DNA of 64,000 nucleotides, taken from the NCBI GenBank assembly GCA_025454795.1, contig JALONT010000003.1:1-64000 (forward strand), read 5' to 3'. This document shows positions 27,441 to 37,710 of this stretch, one piece after another. Position numbers and translations under genes: made by a program. Position 1 is the stretch's first letter. Each line of letters begins with the position of its first letter. Below the pieces are notes generated by a model. That model had not been told where the DNA came from, made no database searches, and saw only the letters and a program-made list of their open reading frames with translations. Source of the DNA: Bacteroidales bacterium (GTDB lineage: Bacteria; Bacteroidota; Bacteroidia; Bacteroidales; VadinHA17).

Positions 27441-30400
27441 TTAATTCCCCGAAACAATCAGCTTTCTGAATCCGGGATTGATACCTCCGCATGTAATCCT
27501 TACCAGGTAAATACCTTCCCTGAGCCTGATATTTTCAATAGTGAATACTGACTCTCCAGAAGCAACTTTATATGTTGATAAAACCACTCCCTGTAAATCG
27601 TATATCCTGATATCGGCACCAGATGCAAGATTGTTATTAAATTCTATTGTCAACTTTTCAACCGCAGGATTCGGATACATGCTGAAGCAGGTGGCTGTTT
27701 CCTTTGAGGTATCTTCAGCTCCGTCCTTAACTTCATCCGGCGGCACTAAATTATTATTAGCTGATTTCAAAGTAGTTAATGCTTCCGAATTGGCCTGATA
27801 GACCTGTTTTGTCTGGCTGTTCTGGATAAAAGCTATAACCTCAATATCTGAAGATTGCTTAATTTTCTCGATTATCCAGGTCTGTTCCGGAATAGAATAG
27901 GTCTCTCCCTTAGTCCAGTTATTGACAAGTTCTATTCCCCCGGCATCGGGAATAAATTTCCTGAATACGTTATAAAAGTCCTTTTCTCCGGAAGCACCCG
28001 TATGATCGCTGTTTTTCTTCTCAGTTACAACCAAATAGAGCATAAGGTTATCTGAATTGAATTCATCAACAGCAGTCAGGGTACAATTAATCTTCAGAAC
28101 TTCGCCGGCAATTTTTGGCAAAACTGAAATATTAAAACGGGTATCCATCAAACTTCTTCTTGAAAGATCATTGCTGTCGAGAGGTTCTGTTATATTATCC
28201 GAAAGAGTTGCATAATCAGCCTGGCTGTACCCTCCATCAATTAATGAATAGGGCACTCTTGAAAGACCATATGAAAAGATCCTTGCACTTGCATCACCCG
28301 GATTATATGTAAAGAAAGGATCATCGCCAGGGAAATTGGTATGATATTGAATATTAATGACATCTTTCTCTCTGCCATTAATTATTTCATTAACAGTCTT
28401 TGTGGCTTTACTCCCCCGTTTGGAAGCCGTATTGGTAAAGTGTTCCAGCAATACTTTTCTGCTTCTCTCGCCAATCCACACATCATCAAAAGCGATACCT
28501 TCATTCTCGGGGGTGGAACCATCTGATCCATAGGTAATTCTGAACTTGATATTCTTCTTTCCCCTGAGAGAATCAAGCTCATGCCGTGTATCTACCCATG
28601 TCTTGTCAGGTTCTCCAATTTTTGTCCAGCCTGTCTTTTGCCATCCGGGTTTGCCATTTATCTCGGTTGAATTATACCAGCTGATCCCGTCATCCAGGGT
28701 TCCCACTAAATTCCAGGTGTTATTATAATCTGTTTTGTATTGCAATGCGGCCCCATTCCATTTTTTGTCAAATCTCTTGAATGTTTTAAGAGCGATCATC
28801 GGGCGTTGAATATTGGTAAAGTCAAAACATTGAGAAACTACAGATGAATGCTCATTGCTCTGTTTAAGAGTATCCCAGCTGGTAAACCAGGCCGCTGAAC
28901 CCGAGGCTGCTTTATTTATCATCAATTTGTCAGGAGTTCCGAATTGCCAGATGTTTGTAGTGTCTGAATTATCTATTCCCCACCCGCCTTTTCCTGCTTC
29001 AAAATTTTCAAAATAAAAATCGTCCCTTGTTAATTTTTTAGTGGGGTGCAGATAGATATTCTTTAATACTGTGTCAGCGCAGTTCGAATATGCTGTTTCT
29101 ATGATATATTTTACATTAACAAAACCTGTATCCGGCATAGGATATTCAGGATTAAGGATTGGTGTTATCAGACTTCCATTATCGAAGTTCCATGTCCGGG
29201 AGATTACATTTAAATCCTTTGTAGCATCATACAGTTTTAATATCTCCCCGGGAAAATAACAATCATTGGTCCAGTAGAAGTCAGCTTTTGGCCTTATCCC
29301 GATATCAAAGACTGAATCTGCTTTAGATGTACAGCCGCTTACAGTTGTTGCCCTGAGTGATACCGAATGAATACCTCCTGATTTATAAAGGAAACCCGGT
29401 TCTTTCCTGCTATCAGGTTTGGCTCCAAGCTCCGAGAATCTCCAATACCATGATTGCACCGGATCATAGGATATTGTTGTATCCATATTAGTTGTATTCA
29501 TAAAATAAGTGCTGTCTGTACCCAGTTTTACAATACAGACATCCTCAGGCATGAATGAGACCTGCGGAGATTTAACTATTGTGAAATGAACTGTTGTGTC
29601 AGTTGAGCAACCTGTACTTTTATTTGTGTATTTATATGTTACTGATGTATCTCCAAGTACTTTGGAAGGATCAAGATAATTTTCGAGAACAGGACCCGTA
29701 AAGACTCCTCCCGGCCTGGATGTGTTCAGCTCAATCAGAGAAACGTTATTGCATATCCTATCACCCGGGAACAGATTATAGATTTCAACCTTGCCAAGAG
29801 AGTCAATATTCACAGATTTTGAAAACTGGTAATCAACATTATTAAGTTTATAGGAAAATATTAATGTGTCTTTTCCAGCTCCGGCCGCAGGGACGTTGTA
29901 TTCTACTTCTGTTGAGCCTGTTGTATGAATTACGGAATTTTTGGTGTTAACAAAACTGTTAACAGTTATACTGTCTGGCAATCCCGTAACTGTAACAAAA
30001 AATGTTGTGTCCCTGTAACATATTAAAGATGGAATGCCTGTAAAGGTTCCCTGCGCGTCCTGAATTATTGTCTTTTTATTAAGATCATTTTCGCAACCAT
30101 TGGCATCTTTGATATAGTAATTTATTGTATGTTCTCCCAGTCCCGCAATATTGGGATATAGTTTGCTCCCCGATACTCCATCACCTGAAAAGATTCCGGG
30201 TGACTGGACAGGAACAAGAACTGCCGCTCCACCATTTATGTTATAAAAAGGATTAAGTGAAAATGAGGGATCCGGTAATGGGTTAATTAATACACTTCTT
30301 ACAACCTGAGCAGAAGTTCCGCAGCCGGTAGCTTTTACCTGAATGTCGACATTGCCATAAAAACCATTTGCCCAGGTCATAACACCAGCAGAGTTTATTG

Positions 30401-32222
30401 ATCCGGACGATCCATTGCTTAACGACCAGATAAAACTTGTGCTGTTAACAGCCGTTGTTGCATATGTCGTAGTTGTTGAGGAATTGGTAAGCTGGCAAGT
30501 GGGATCACTCCCTGCTGAAATTGTTATAGTTGTTGGAGTTCCTACTATCGGTGTTACTGTCACCGTTGCCGTTCCTGATATATTATTTGAGCATGTTCCC
30601 CCGGGTTGATAAGCTACGCTCACCAAAATATAAATAAATGCTCCGTCAGTAGTCGTAGGAGCTTGTACAATTGCATCTTGTCCGGCACCAACGTTTATGG
30701 CAGTCTGGTTTGCTCCATTTATGTTATAAGTAATTGTAACAGCAAATGCCTGGGGATTATGAAAAGTAATATGAGGAGGAGCGGCACCATGACATACAGT
30801 GGTTGTACCGGAAATGGTTGCTGTTGGTGTTGGGTATATAGTCACCGATTTTGTCTGTGGACCACTAAATCCACAATTATTTTGTGCCTGAACAGTTATA
30901 TTAAGAGGAGAAGCAGCTGCAGCAGAGAAATCAACAATGATACTGGTTGTTCCCTGTCCTGATTTAATAGTTGCCCCTGCTGGAACTGCCCATACATAAT
31001 TTGTTGAATTCGTAACTGCATCTATTGAATAACTCACACCTGACTGGCCCTGACAAACAGGGGAGCTTCCTGTGATAGTACCTGGTATGGCAGGGGCTGA
31101 AGGATAGACTGTAACCACTCTTGTAGCAGTTGTTGTTCCACACCCGGTTGCAGTTGCGGTAATAGTTGCCACTCCGGTAAACTGATCTCTCCAGCTCATT
31201 ACTCCTGTATTTGCATCAATTAGTCCTGCTTTACCTGGACTGGTTCCGCTGGGATCAACTGAATAAACAATTGAAGTACTATATAAAGCTGTTGCTGTAT
31301 AGGTTTCATTTTCTGGATTTTTGCAAAGGGTTGTTGCTCCTGCTGTAAAGACCGGATCCTCAGTTAATGGATTAACCGTTACTGTTGTAGATATGGTACC
31401 GGATGTGCCGCAACCGTTTGCTCTTACTCTGACGGTTGCTTCTCCTGTAAAAGAAGCATCCCATGTTACTGTTCCTGTTGTGCCGGAACCTGAAATACTA
31501 TTGCCTGTTCCTGTTATCGTCCATGTATAACTGGTTGCGCTGGTCGCTGTTGTTGTATAATTTGTTGTGCCCGATCCCTGACATATCGATGTGCTGCCAG
31601 ATGGAGATGAAGGGGTACCTACTGTTGGAGTTACAGTAACTGTTGTGGATACTGATGACGATGTACCACAACCGTTTGCTATTACGCTAACTGTTGCTTC
31701 TCCTGTAAAAGAAGCATCCCATGTTACTGTTCCTGTTGTGCCGGAACCTGAAATACTATTACCTGTTCCGGTGACCGTCCATGTATAACTGGTTGCGCTG
31801 GTCGCTGATGTTGTATAATCTGTTGTGCCCGATCCCTGACATACAAATGTGCTGCCAGACGGGGCGGAAGGGGTTCCTGCGGCCGGAGTAACAATTAAGA
31901 TTCCTGTTACAGAACAATTGTCACCAGCATCAGGACCAGATAAATCTACAGTATAATTAAAAGACCCTGCTTCAGACGGTATTCCGCTGATAGTTAAGGA
32001 AGTACCAGAAACTAAGGTGGCAGTCACTCCAGAAGGCAAACCATGAGGCTCTGCTGATGTTATTGAGGTAGCGTCTGTGGTCCATGTTATTGATGTTATG
32101 TCTACATTAATACATACTGTCTGATCATTTGAACCTGATGTCAGAGTTGTTGAACACTGCCCTGCCACCTTCGCAGAAAGCAGTGACAGAGTAAATATTA
32201 ATATAAGTACGTTTGTCTTCAT
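27441..32222 (-). CDS. T9SS-exported repeat protein with Omp28-like domain
   Basis: The track start at 32240 is a TTG; the ATG at 32222 opens a signal peptide (MKTNVLILIFTLSLLSAKVAGQ) and gives 1593 residues. Residues about 25-720 are Ig/PKD-like repeats, including two nearly identical 86-residue units. More PKD-like domains follow, then a MAM/jelly-roll-like region near 1076-1240. An Omp28-like domain starts near 1255 (VLLEHFTNTASKRGSK). A type A sorting tail begins about 1512 (FSMYPNPAVEKLTIEF) and ends in KLIVSG. It should cross the outer membrane by T9SS and stay at the surface. It is the last gene of the six-gene unit, 47 bases after the lipoprotein gene. The Omp28 part lacks the usual CxxC. 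Adhesin or sensor roles are guesses. Confidence 0.85.
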   Translation of the reverse strand: MKTNVLILIFTLSLLSAKVAGQCSTTLTSGSNDQTVCINVDITSITWTTDATSITSAEPHGLPSGVTATLVSGTSLTISGIPSEAGSFNYTVDLSGPDAGDNCSVTGILIVTPAAGTPSAPSGSTFVCQGSGTTDYTTSATSATSYTWTVTGTGNSISGSGTTGTVTWDASFTGEATVSVIANGCGTSSSVSTTVTVTPTVGTPSSPSGSTSICQGSGTTNYTTTATSATSYTWTITGTGNSISGSGTTGTVTWDASFTGEATVRVRANGCGTSGTISTTVTVNPLTEDPVFTAGATTLCKNPENETYTATALYSTSIVYSVDPSGTSPGKAGLIDANTGVMSWRDQFTGVATITATATGCGTTTATRVVTVYPSAPAIPGTITGSSPVCQGQSGVSYSIDAVTNSTNYVWAVPAGATIKSGQGTTSIIVDFSAAAASPLNITVQAQNNCGFSGPQTKSVTIYPTPTATISGTTTVCHGAAPPHITFHNPQAFAVTITYNINGANQTAINVGAGQDAIVQAPTTTDGAFIYILVSVAYQPGGTCSNNISGTATVTVTPIVGTPTTITISAGSDPTCQLTNSSTTTTYATTAVNSTSFIWSLSNGSSGSINSAGVMTWANGFYGNVDIQVKATGCGTSAQVVRSVLINPLPDPSFSLNPFYNINGGAAVLVPVQSPGIFSGDGVSGSKLYPNIAGLGEHTINYYIKDANGCENDLNKKTIIQDAQGTFTGIPSLICYRDTTFFVTVTGLPDSITVNSFVNTKNSVIHTTGSTEVEYNVPAAGAGKDTLIFSYKLNNVDYQFSKSVNIDSLGKVEIYNLFPGDRICNNVSLIELNTSRPGGVFTGPVLENYLDPSKVLGDTSVTYKYTNKSTGCSTDTTVHFTIVKSPQVSFMPEDVCIVKLGTDSTYFMNTTNMDTTISYDPVQSWYWRFSELGAKPDSRKEPGFLYKSGGIHSVSLRATTVSGCTSKADSVFDIGIRPKADFYWTNDCYFPGEILKLYDATKDLNVISRTWNFDNGSLITPILNPEYPMPDTGFVNVKYIIETAYSNCADTVLKNIYLHPTKKLTRDDFYFENFEAGKGGWGIDNSDTTNIWQFGTPDKLMINKAASGSAAWFTSWDTLKQSNEHSSVVSQCFDFTNIQRPMIALKTFKRFDKKWNGAALQYKTDYNNTWNLVGTLDDGISWYNSTEINGKPGWQKTGWTKIGEPDKTWVDTRHELDSLRGKKNIKFRITYGSDGSTPENEGIAFDDVWIGERSRKVLLEHFTNTASKRGSKATKTVNEIINGREKDVINIQYHTNFPGDDPFFTYNPGDASARIFSYGLSRVPYSLIDGGYSQADYATLSDNITEPLDSNDLSRRSLMDTRFNISVLPKIAGEVLKINCTLTAVDEFNSDNLMLYLVVTEKKNSDHTGASGEKDFYNVFRKFIPDAGGIELVNNWTKGETYSIPEQTWIIEKIKQSSDIEVIAFIQNSQTKQVYQANSEALTTLKSANNNLVPPDEVKDGAEDTSKETATCFSMYPNPAVEKLTIEFNNNLASGADIRIYDLQGVVLSTYKVASGESVFTIENIRLREGIYLVRITCGGINPGFRKLIVSGN
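31435..31862. repeat. near-identical 258-bp tandem repeat inside the surface-protein gene
   Basis: Blocks starting at 31435 and 31693 are nearly identical over more than 150 bases, an offset of 258 bp or 86 codons. They encode successive Ig/PKD-like units. DNA-level identity suggests recent duplication or ongoing copy-number change. Confidence 0.8.
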
Positions 32223-32269
32223 CTTCAAAGTTTTTTCCAATATCTGCTAACTTCAAGTATGTTCAGGTA

Positions 32270-33499
32270 TTAAAACCTGATTTTAAAAAGACTGATCATT
32301 GTGTTGTTCTCAAAACTGTTTTTACCAACAGCTACAATTTCATCTGTCTCATCCGATATTACATCGTATGCAACCTGTATTCCGGTGGCACTGGTTATCA
32401 TTTCTTTACCCGAAACCTGCTTCCCTTCAGCATCTGTAACGAAAATAAGCATCTTTGCCGAAGTACCTGTTCCTGCCTGTCCAGCCAGAACAAATAAATC
32501 TGTACTGTACCTGCTTATTGCTCTCACAGCAAATGAGGATGCAGTTGAATAAGCTGAACTTACCTTGAATTTATATGTATAAATCGGGGAACTAAATATG
32601 TCTTCAGGAATTCTGGTAAGGTAAACCCGTTGATCAGATTCTTCATTTCCAACAATTCCTGCTATGAGATATCCATCATCAAGCACCTCTAAATCAGACG
32701 CATATTCGTAATCCGTTGTTCCCAGTATCTTGATCATCGTCGGCTCTCCATAGAGATTGGTCTTCAGAATAAATATATTAGTGAAATCCTGATATGGCCA
32801 TGAATTGTCAGTAGTTCCTGTAATTACATAACCTCCGTTTATATCATTCTTGATAGCAACTGCCTGATCATTCCCGGGCCAGCCATTTGCTATCGCACCC
32901 AGCGGCTCCAGATTATTATCAATCCTCAGCAGATAAATATCACTCTTCCCCGAAGCATTACCTATAGAATCAGCAATTCCTTCGCGGGCCTGATCGGTTG
33001 AACCCAGAATCATAAATCCTTCAGCTGTCTGAAGAATATCAATGCCATACTGATTGCCTGGTTCAGCATAGATCCTTTCTGAGGAACTCAACCCGTCTGC
33101 CGAGACTTTCACAATATAAATATCCTTTTGATTTGCAATAGCAGTATCCAATACATATCCTGTTGAAATAACCGATCCATCCTGCAATGCCAGTACTTTT
33201 GTTCCGACCGCAGCGTTATTACCAAAACTTCGTTTCCAGATGCGGTTCCCATTTTTGTCAGTTTTAATAACTGCCATCCTTTTCACCGAACTATCTGTTA
33301 TGATGTAATTCGCCTTATTCCTGGTTACTTCAGTAAACTGCCCTCCGATGTAATACCCGTTTTCAGTCATCGAGATACTATAGCCTATATCCTCAAGTGC
33401 ATCCCCATACAGCTTAAGTGTCGGAATGTTTTCAGTTGAATTCTTCTCACATGAGGTAAGAAATAACATTACTGCAATAAATATGTAAATTCTTCTCAT
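32270..33499 (-). CDS. surface lipoprotein with propeller-like repeats
   Basis: The 409-residue protein has a lipobox at cysteine 17 (LFLTSCEKN). The body has repeated strands such as AVIKTDKNGNRIWKRSFG, GSVISTGYV, GFMILGSTDQ, GYVITGTTDN and GYLIAGIVGN. This is the pattern of beta-propeller proteins that report values along a chain, although no named family is certain. It is the fifth gene of the six-gene unit, 9 bases after the barrel gene. It may sit at the cell surface and bind the large T9SS-exported partner; this is inferred from context only. Confidence 0.7.
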   Translation of the reverse strand: MRRIYIFIAVMLFLTSCEKNSTENIPTLKLYGDALEDIGYSISMTENGYYIGGQFTEVTRNKANYIITDSSVKRMAVIKTDKNGNRIWKRSFGNNAAVGTKVLALQDGSVISTGYVLDTAIANQKDIYIVKVSADGLSSSERIYAEPGNQYGIDILQTAEGFMILGSTDQAREGIADSIGNASGKSDIYLLRIDNNLEPLGAIANGWPGNDQAVAIKNDINGGYVITGTTDNSWPYQDFTNIFILKTNLYGEPTMIKILGTTDYEYASDLEVLDDGYLIAGIVGNEESDQRVYLTRIPEDIFSSPIYTYKFKVSSAYSTASSFAVRAISRYSTDLFVLAGQAGTGTSAKMLIFVTDAEGKQVSGKEMITSATGIQVAYDVISDETDEIVAVGKNSFENNTMISLFKIRF

Positions 33500-33508
33500 A
33501 TCTTCCGG

Positions 33509-34576
33509 TTACTTTTTTGAGGGTTTGTAAAATATCTGAGTGTAGCCGATAGTAAAGTTTATTGCATTCAGGTTAAATGCATCATCAGCATAATAGTAGT
33601 AGAATGCCAGTTCCTGCTCTTCCGGTGAGGTCCCTGCGTGAATTACCTGGTTATAGAATCCAAAACCTGATCGCAATTCAGAAAAGATATAACCGCCGGG
33701 AGTTTTGAACTTTATACCTGCTCCCGCCTGCGCAAACAAGTCGAGAGAAATCCTTGATGCTTCCCTGTTAATATCCGATCCTGTATGAGAAGTGCCATTA
33801 AGATCTGACGGTTTAAAATCGGCTGTGGCTATTGTTCCGAGCGATAATGCCGGTCCTGCTCCAAGCCTCGCATAAGGTGTAAACTTTCCAAAATTCCTGA
33901 AATTAAAGGTTGCACTCAACGGTATTTCAAGTCTGCTCTGATTTTCGATATATGAAGTAGTTCCAATCCCTAAGAAGTCCCTTTTATTTGTGAATGACAG
34001 TTGTGAATACCCAACTTCGATATTGGCTTCAATATTATTCCTTATCTCAAATTTAGCTTCTATTGAGCCATAAAAGTTCAGGAGACCTGAACTGTATTTA
34101 TTTGAGCTCTTTTCACTTGCAACGGACGCGGGGTCACTGTCTGTTAAAGTGAGGAAAGGGTAATTAGTTCCAAGATGGACAGAGATCTTAACCAGAGGCT
34201 CAACTTTAAAATTATTGAAAAGGAAAACAAAGCTTGAATGGTCAGTCGGACTAAGCTGATACTCAGGATTACTTCTGAGGAAGGCCAGCATGGCAGAATC
34301 GGCCTGTTCCAGCTTATCCTCAAAAAGATACGACTGAATAAGCAGCTTATAAGCAGAAAGTTGTTCCTCCCTGTTGAACCCTGATTTCATGCATTCGCGA
34401 AGCATGGAAGACACCTGTTCAACCTGTCCTTTGTCGAAGAGTAACTGTGACGCTTTCAGATTCTCTGCACAGGTACTTTTCTCCTGCGCTAAAACAATAA
34501 GCGGAAATGAGAGGATGAAAGCAGCCATCAGAAACTTTAAAACCATTAAATTTATATATCCGGATTTCATTTCCAT
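33509..34576 (-). CDS. PorT-like outer-membrane barrel protein
   Basis: The 355-residue protein has a signal peptide ending near LAQ (about residue 31). A short helical, TPR-like part (about 35-115; CAENLKASQLLFDKGQVEQV) is followed by a beta-barrel of the PorT/outer-membrane-beta-barrel type (about 130-355). That part includes ARLGAGPALSLG and AGAGIKFKTPGGYIFSELR. It would place the cluster at the outer membrane and could connect periplasmic and surface parts. It is separated from the nSTAND gene by 8 bases. The N-terminal helical part ahead of the barrel is unusual. Confidence 0.72.
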   Translation of the reverse strand: MEMKSGYINLMVLKFLMAAFILSFPLIVLAQEKSTCAENLKASQLLFDKGQVEQVSSMLRECMKSGFNREEQLSAYKLLIQSYLFEDKLEQADSAMLAFLRSNPEYQLSPTDHSSFVFLFNNFKVEPLVKISVHLGTNYPFLTLTDSDPASVASEKSSNKYSSGLLNFYGSIEAKFEIRNNIEANIEVGYSQLSFTNKRDFLGIGTTSYIENQSRLEIPLSATFNFRNFGKFTPYARLGAGPALSLGTIATADFKPSDLNGTSHTGSDINREASRISLDLFAQAGAGIKFKTPGGYIFSELRSGFGFYNQVIHAGTSPEEQELAFYYYYADDAFNLNAINFTIGYTQIFYKPSKK

Positions 34577-34584
34577 GATCCCTT

Positions 34585-37500
34585 CTATCTTACTAAATTA
34601 ACTTTAATATTATAACCCTGATCTATGCATGTCTTTTCAAGTGGGATATCCCTTCCCACATAGGTATTCCATTCGTCCTGAGTCATATTCCTCGTAACAA
34701 GTGTACATATATTGTTCACAAGGTTGTCAACATGGGCAGGACGGCTCACCAGGTTCCGGGTACCTTCATATGTCCCGGAGACGATTAATTGTCCATCGGG
34801 ACTGAACTGCATCACAAGTACGAAACCCTCATTATCGGAAAGGGTTATGGGGGGCTCGGTAAGATCAGTTATATCATTAATATTGAATATCTTAAGAGTC
34901 TTATCATTACTTGCGGTTGCCATTTGCCTCAGGACAGGATTAAACTGAATGTCGTTCACCTGTGCTGTATGTGCTTTGACTTCTGAAATCTTTCTGCGAG
35001 TAATGACGTCCCATAATTCAACATTCCCGTTTATATCGCCAATGGCAAGGATATTTTCTTCGGGTTTGAACCTTATCACCTTTATATTTTTACCTGTAGT
35101 TTCTATCCTGAAAACGGCAGAGCTGTTTTCTGGCTCCCAGAGAATTACATTCCCTGTATCACCCACTTTATTTATCCCTGCCAGGTATTTTCCGTTCGAC
35201 GATATATCAATAGATGTGATCTTCATTGAACCTGTTGTCATATCCTTACTGGTTCTTGTAGTAAGATCCCATTGGAGTACTTTTCCATCCAGTGATGCCG
35301 AATAGAGTGATTTACCATCGAAGGAGAATATTAGTGATTTGATATTGCCTTTATGACCAATAAGTTCATATTGCATTGTGTTCCCTTTCAGCGGTATCAT
35401 GCGTATTGAGGAATTAGCACTACCGCATGCCAGCCAGGAAGCATCCGGACTTACAGCGAGCACTTCAATAATTTCTGCTCCTGAATAGATAACCTGATAT
35501 GTCTGATCCTGACCTTCTGTCGACCACCTAAGTACCTGTCCGTCATCGCCGGAAGTATAGAATTCCTTCTTTCCGGGTACAAATGCAATACTTTTAATCT
35601 GACCACTATGTCCCTTGAAAACCTTATAGTCTGCATTTCCGTACTGGCGGGCAACATTATAAAGACCAGTATATATATCAGCGTCATTTTCAGCACCTTT
35701 ATTATTCCTATTGAAAAGATATGCCTGATATGCAAGCAGGGTTTGAAGATCTTTTTGCCCCTGGACCTGAAGTGATTTTACCGACATTGATTTCCCTATA
35801 GCAAGCATTCTGAGACGCAAGGCGTTGATTTTCTGTTCTGTGGCGATGGCTGCATTCTGGTCAGCCCTGGTACTTGCTCTTTTTGCAGAATCGGATTGAA
35901 TAAGGGCAATCTGTTCCTGTCGCTTTGCCTCCTCTGCGTTTATTTCAGCAAGTGTCTGTTGTCTCAAAGCATTTTCTCTCTGCCTCAATGCTTCAGCTTC
36001 ATTTTGTTTCGCTATTGATGCATTAAGGTCTGCCCGGACACTTGCCCGCTGGGCTGAGTCAGACTGCACTATTGCTATCTGCTCCTGCCTTTTTGCTTCA
36101 GCAGCATTTCTTTCGGCCAGTACAGTCTGCCTGTCGGCTGCAATTTTCTGAACAAAAGCAAAAAGCATGAAGCCTATTGATATGATTGCTGCTGTACCAA
36201 GTATAATAGTTACTATTTTGGCTCTTCGGATCTGTCGTTTCTGCAGACGGATCTTGCCCTCCTCCTCATCGAGAAAAGCACGTTCACTTGTCCTCAGATA
36301 CACCATGGCACGTTCAAAGGCAGGGTCATAACGCTGAGCCCACGTAAGCGTTGGCTTATGCTGATCGCGCCAGTTTATTGCAAGTTGAAGGTCAGGGGGT
36401 CTCCAGAGACTTGTTTTCCCTTGCTGGTACATAGCAGATGCTTCAGAAAGACGAAGGTACATTTGTACCGCGGTAGCCTCATCATCCACCCACTCCCTAA
36501 GTCGATCCCACAATCGCATCAGACTTTCATGGGACAAATCAATGATGGAATCTTCGTTCAGAGTAATATCCTGCCTGGGTGTTATAAAAGATTTCGAGGG
36601 GACCCTGAATTTTTCAACAACATTAGAAAGCTCTTCGCTCGTACACTGAACTACTGATTTGATTGTTGAAAAAGATGAAGGATGTCGGATTCCTTTGTTA
36701 TCAGTGCCTTTCTCAGTAATAGATTTGAACATTTTCTCACAGATCTCCTTGCCGCCCAGATCAAGCTCCTCATAAGCTTCATTGGCATGTCTCGACATTG
36801 CATCGCTCATGGTCCCAACCGCATCATAATCTGTAAAACTTAAAGGACGATCAGGCTCATCAAGCTCCTGCCAGTAGGTCCATGTCCTCATGAGAGCATG
36901 CTGCAGGACTGGCAGTTGATCGGTCCTTTCACCTATATCATCAAGAATTGTATCAACAAGTTTTGTTTCAATTGACGCTCCCGCATAATTCACAGGACCT
37001 TCAATAGCCTGTCTGTAGTTTTCCCTGTCCATATGAGGGACAAGATAGTTACTGTTATTTATTAATTGCGTAAATCCTTGATAATGTGCACATTCCCCTA
37101 TAAAGTCAGAACGCATGGTAATGATCGCAAGGACTCCTGAATCAGGCTGGCTGACTGCTTTAACAATTTTTTCAACAAACTCTGCAGCCTGTCTCCCGTT
37201 TGTTCCATCCTGGCTTAAAGCGCTGTATCTGAACAGCTCCTCGAACTGGTCAATGACCAGCAGAACTTTTCCATTGCCTTTTATTAAATGTTTCTTAAGG
37301 GCAGAAGTTATCCCGTCGGAATTCAGATGTATGTCTAAGAGAAGATTATCCATCCCGACTTTTTCCAGACCCGATTCAGCCATATAGTCGATTATGGATT
37401 TACCCAGGTTGCCCAGAGGATCATTTCCCGGTCTGAAAGTGATTATCCTCCATAGTGAAGAATCATCGTGTCCCAGGTCTCTAATTTCCGGAAGTACGCC

Positions 37501-37689
37501 GCAGTAAATAAGCGATGATTTTCCGCTTCCGGAAGCTCCTATAACTGTAATGAACCTGTTCCTGAGAAGTTTATCTAAAACTTCCTTGCTCTCCTTTTCA
37601 CGTCCGAAGAACAGATCGCTTTCTTCCGGTGCGAACGGTCTGAGCCCGGGAAAGGGATTGAAATTCCGGGTCTCTTTGTTTGATGCCAT
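34585..37689 (-). CDS. membrane-anchored nSTAND NTPase with WD40 propeller
   Basis: The 1034-residue protein opens with FPGLRPFAPEESDLFFGREKE, the usual start of nSTAND1 proteins. Walker A GASGSGKSS is at residues 51-59 and Walker B LLVIDQFEE at about 143-151. A helical part to about 480 is followed by one membrane helix near 490-511. An alanine/glutamine-rich coiled coil with repeated EAKRQEQIAIVQSDSA units comes next, then a seven-bladed-type WD40 region from about 690. STAND proteins are switch ATPases that assemble when a ligand binds the propeller. If the N-terminus is cytoplasmic, the propeller lies in the periplasm. The gene is fourth in the six-gene unit. Confidence 0.88.
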   Translation of the reverse strand: MASNKETRNFNPFPGLRPFAPEESDLFFGREKESKEVLDKLLRNRFITVIGASGSGKSSLIYCGVLPEIRDLGHDDSSLWRIITFRPGNDPLGNLGKSIIDYMAESGLEKVGMDNLLLDIHLNSDGITSALKKHLIKGNGKVLLVIDQFEELFRYSALSQDGTNGRQAAEFVEKIVKAVSQPDSGVLAIITMRSDFIGECAHYQGFTQLINNSNYLVPHMDRENYRQAIEGPVNYAGASIETKLVDTILDDIGERTDQLPVLQHALMRTWTYWQELDEPDRPLSFTDYDAVGTMSDAMSRHANEAYEELDLGGKEICEKMFKSITEKGTDNKGIRHPSSFSTIKSVVQCTSEELSNVVEKFRVPSKSFITPRQDITLNEDSIIDLSHESLMRLWDRLREWVDDEATAVQMYLRLSEASAMYQQGKTSLWRPPDLQLAINWRDQHKPTLTWAQRYDPAFERAMVYLRTSERAFLDEEEGKIRLQKRQIRRAKIVTIILGTAAIISIGFMLFAFVQKIAADRQTVLAERNAAEAKRQEQIAIVQSDSAQRASVRADLNASIAKQNEAEALRQRENALRQQTLAEINAEEAKRQEQIALIQSDSAKRASTRADQNAAIATEQKINALRLRMLAIGKSMSVKSLQVQGQKDLQTLLAYQAYLFNRNNKGAENDADIYTGLYNVARQYGNADYKVFKGHSGQIKSIAFVPGKKEFYTSGDDGQVLRWSTEGQDQTYQVIYSGAEIIEVLAVSPDASWLACGSANSSIRMIPLKGNTMQYELIGHKGNIKSLIFSFDGKSLYSASLDGKVLQWDLTTRTSKDMTTGSMKITSIDISSNGKYLAGINKVGDTGNVILWEPENSSAVFRIETTGKNIKVIRFKPEENILAIGDINGNVELWDVITRRKISEVKAHTAQVNDIQFNPVLRQMATASNDKTLKIFNINDITDLTEPPITLSDNEGFVLVMQFSPDGQLIVSGTYEGTRNLVSRPAHVDNLVNNICTLVTRNMTQDEWNTYVGRDIPLEKTCIDQGYNIKVNLVR

Positions 37690-37710
37690 AGTTTAAAATA
37701 TATTGCTTTA

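Noticed and set aside
30415-31788. Several plus-strand ORFs rich in valine opposite the giant surface gene
   Set aside because: They are antisense shadows of repeated threonine/glycine-rich codons and follow the repeat period.
35451-35735. Minus ORF of 94 residues inside the nSTAND gene
   Set aside because: It is in another frame of the WD40 region and has no start context or family signal.
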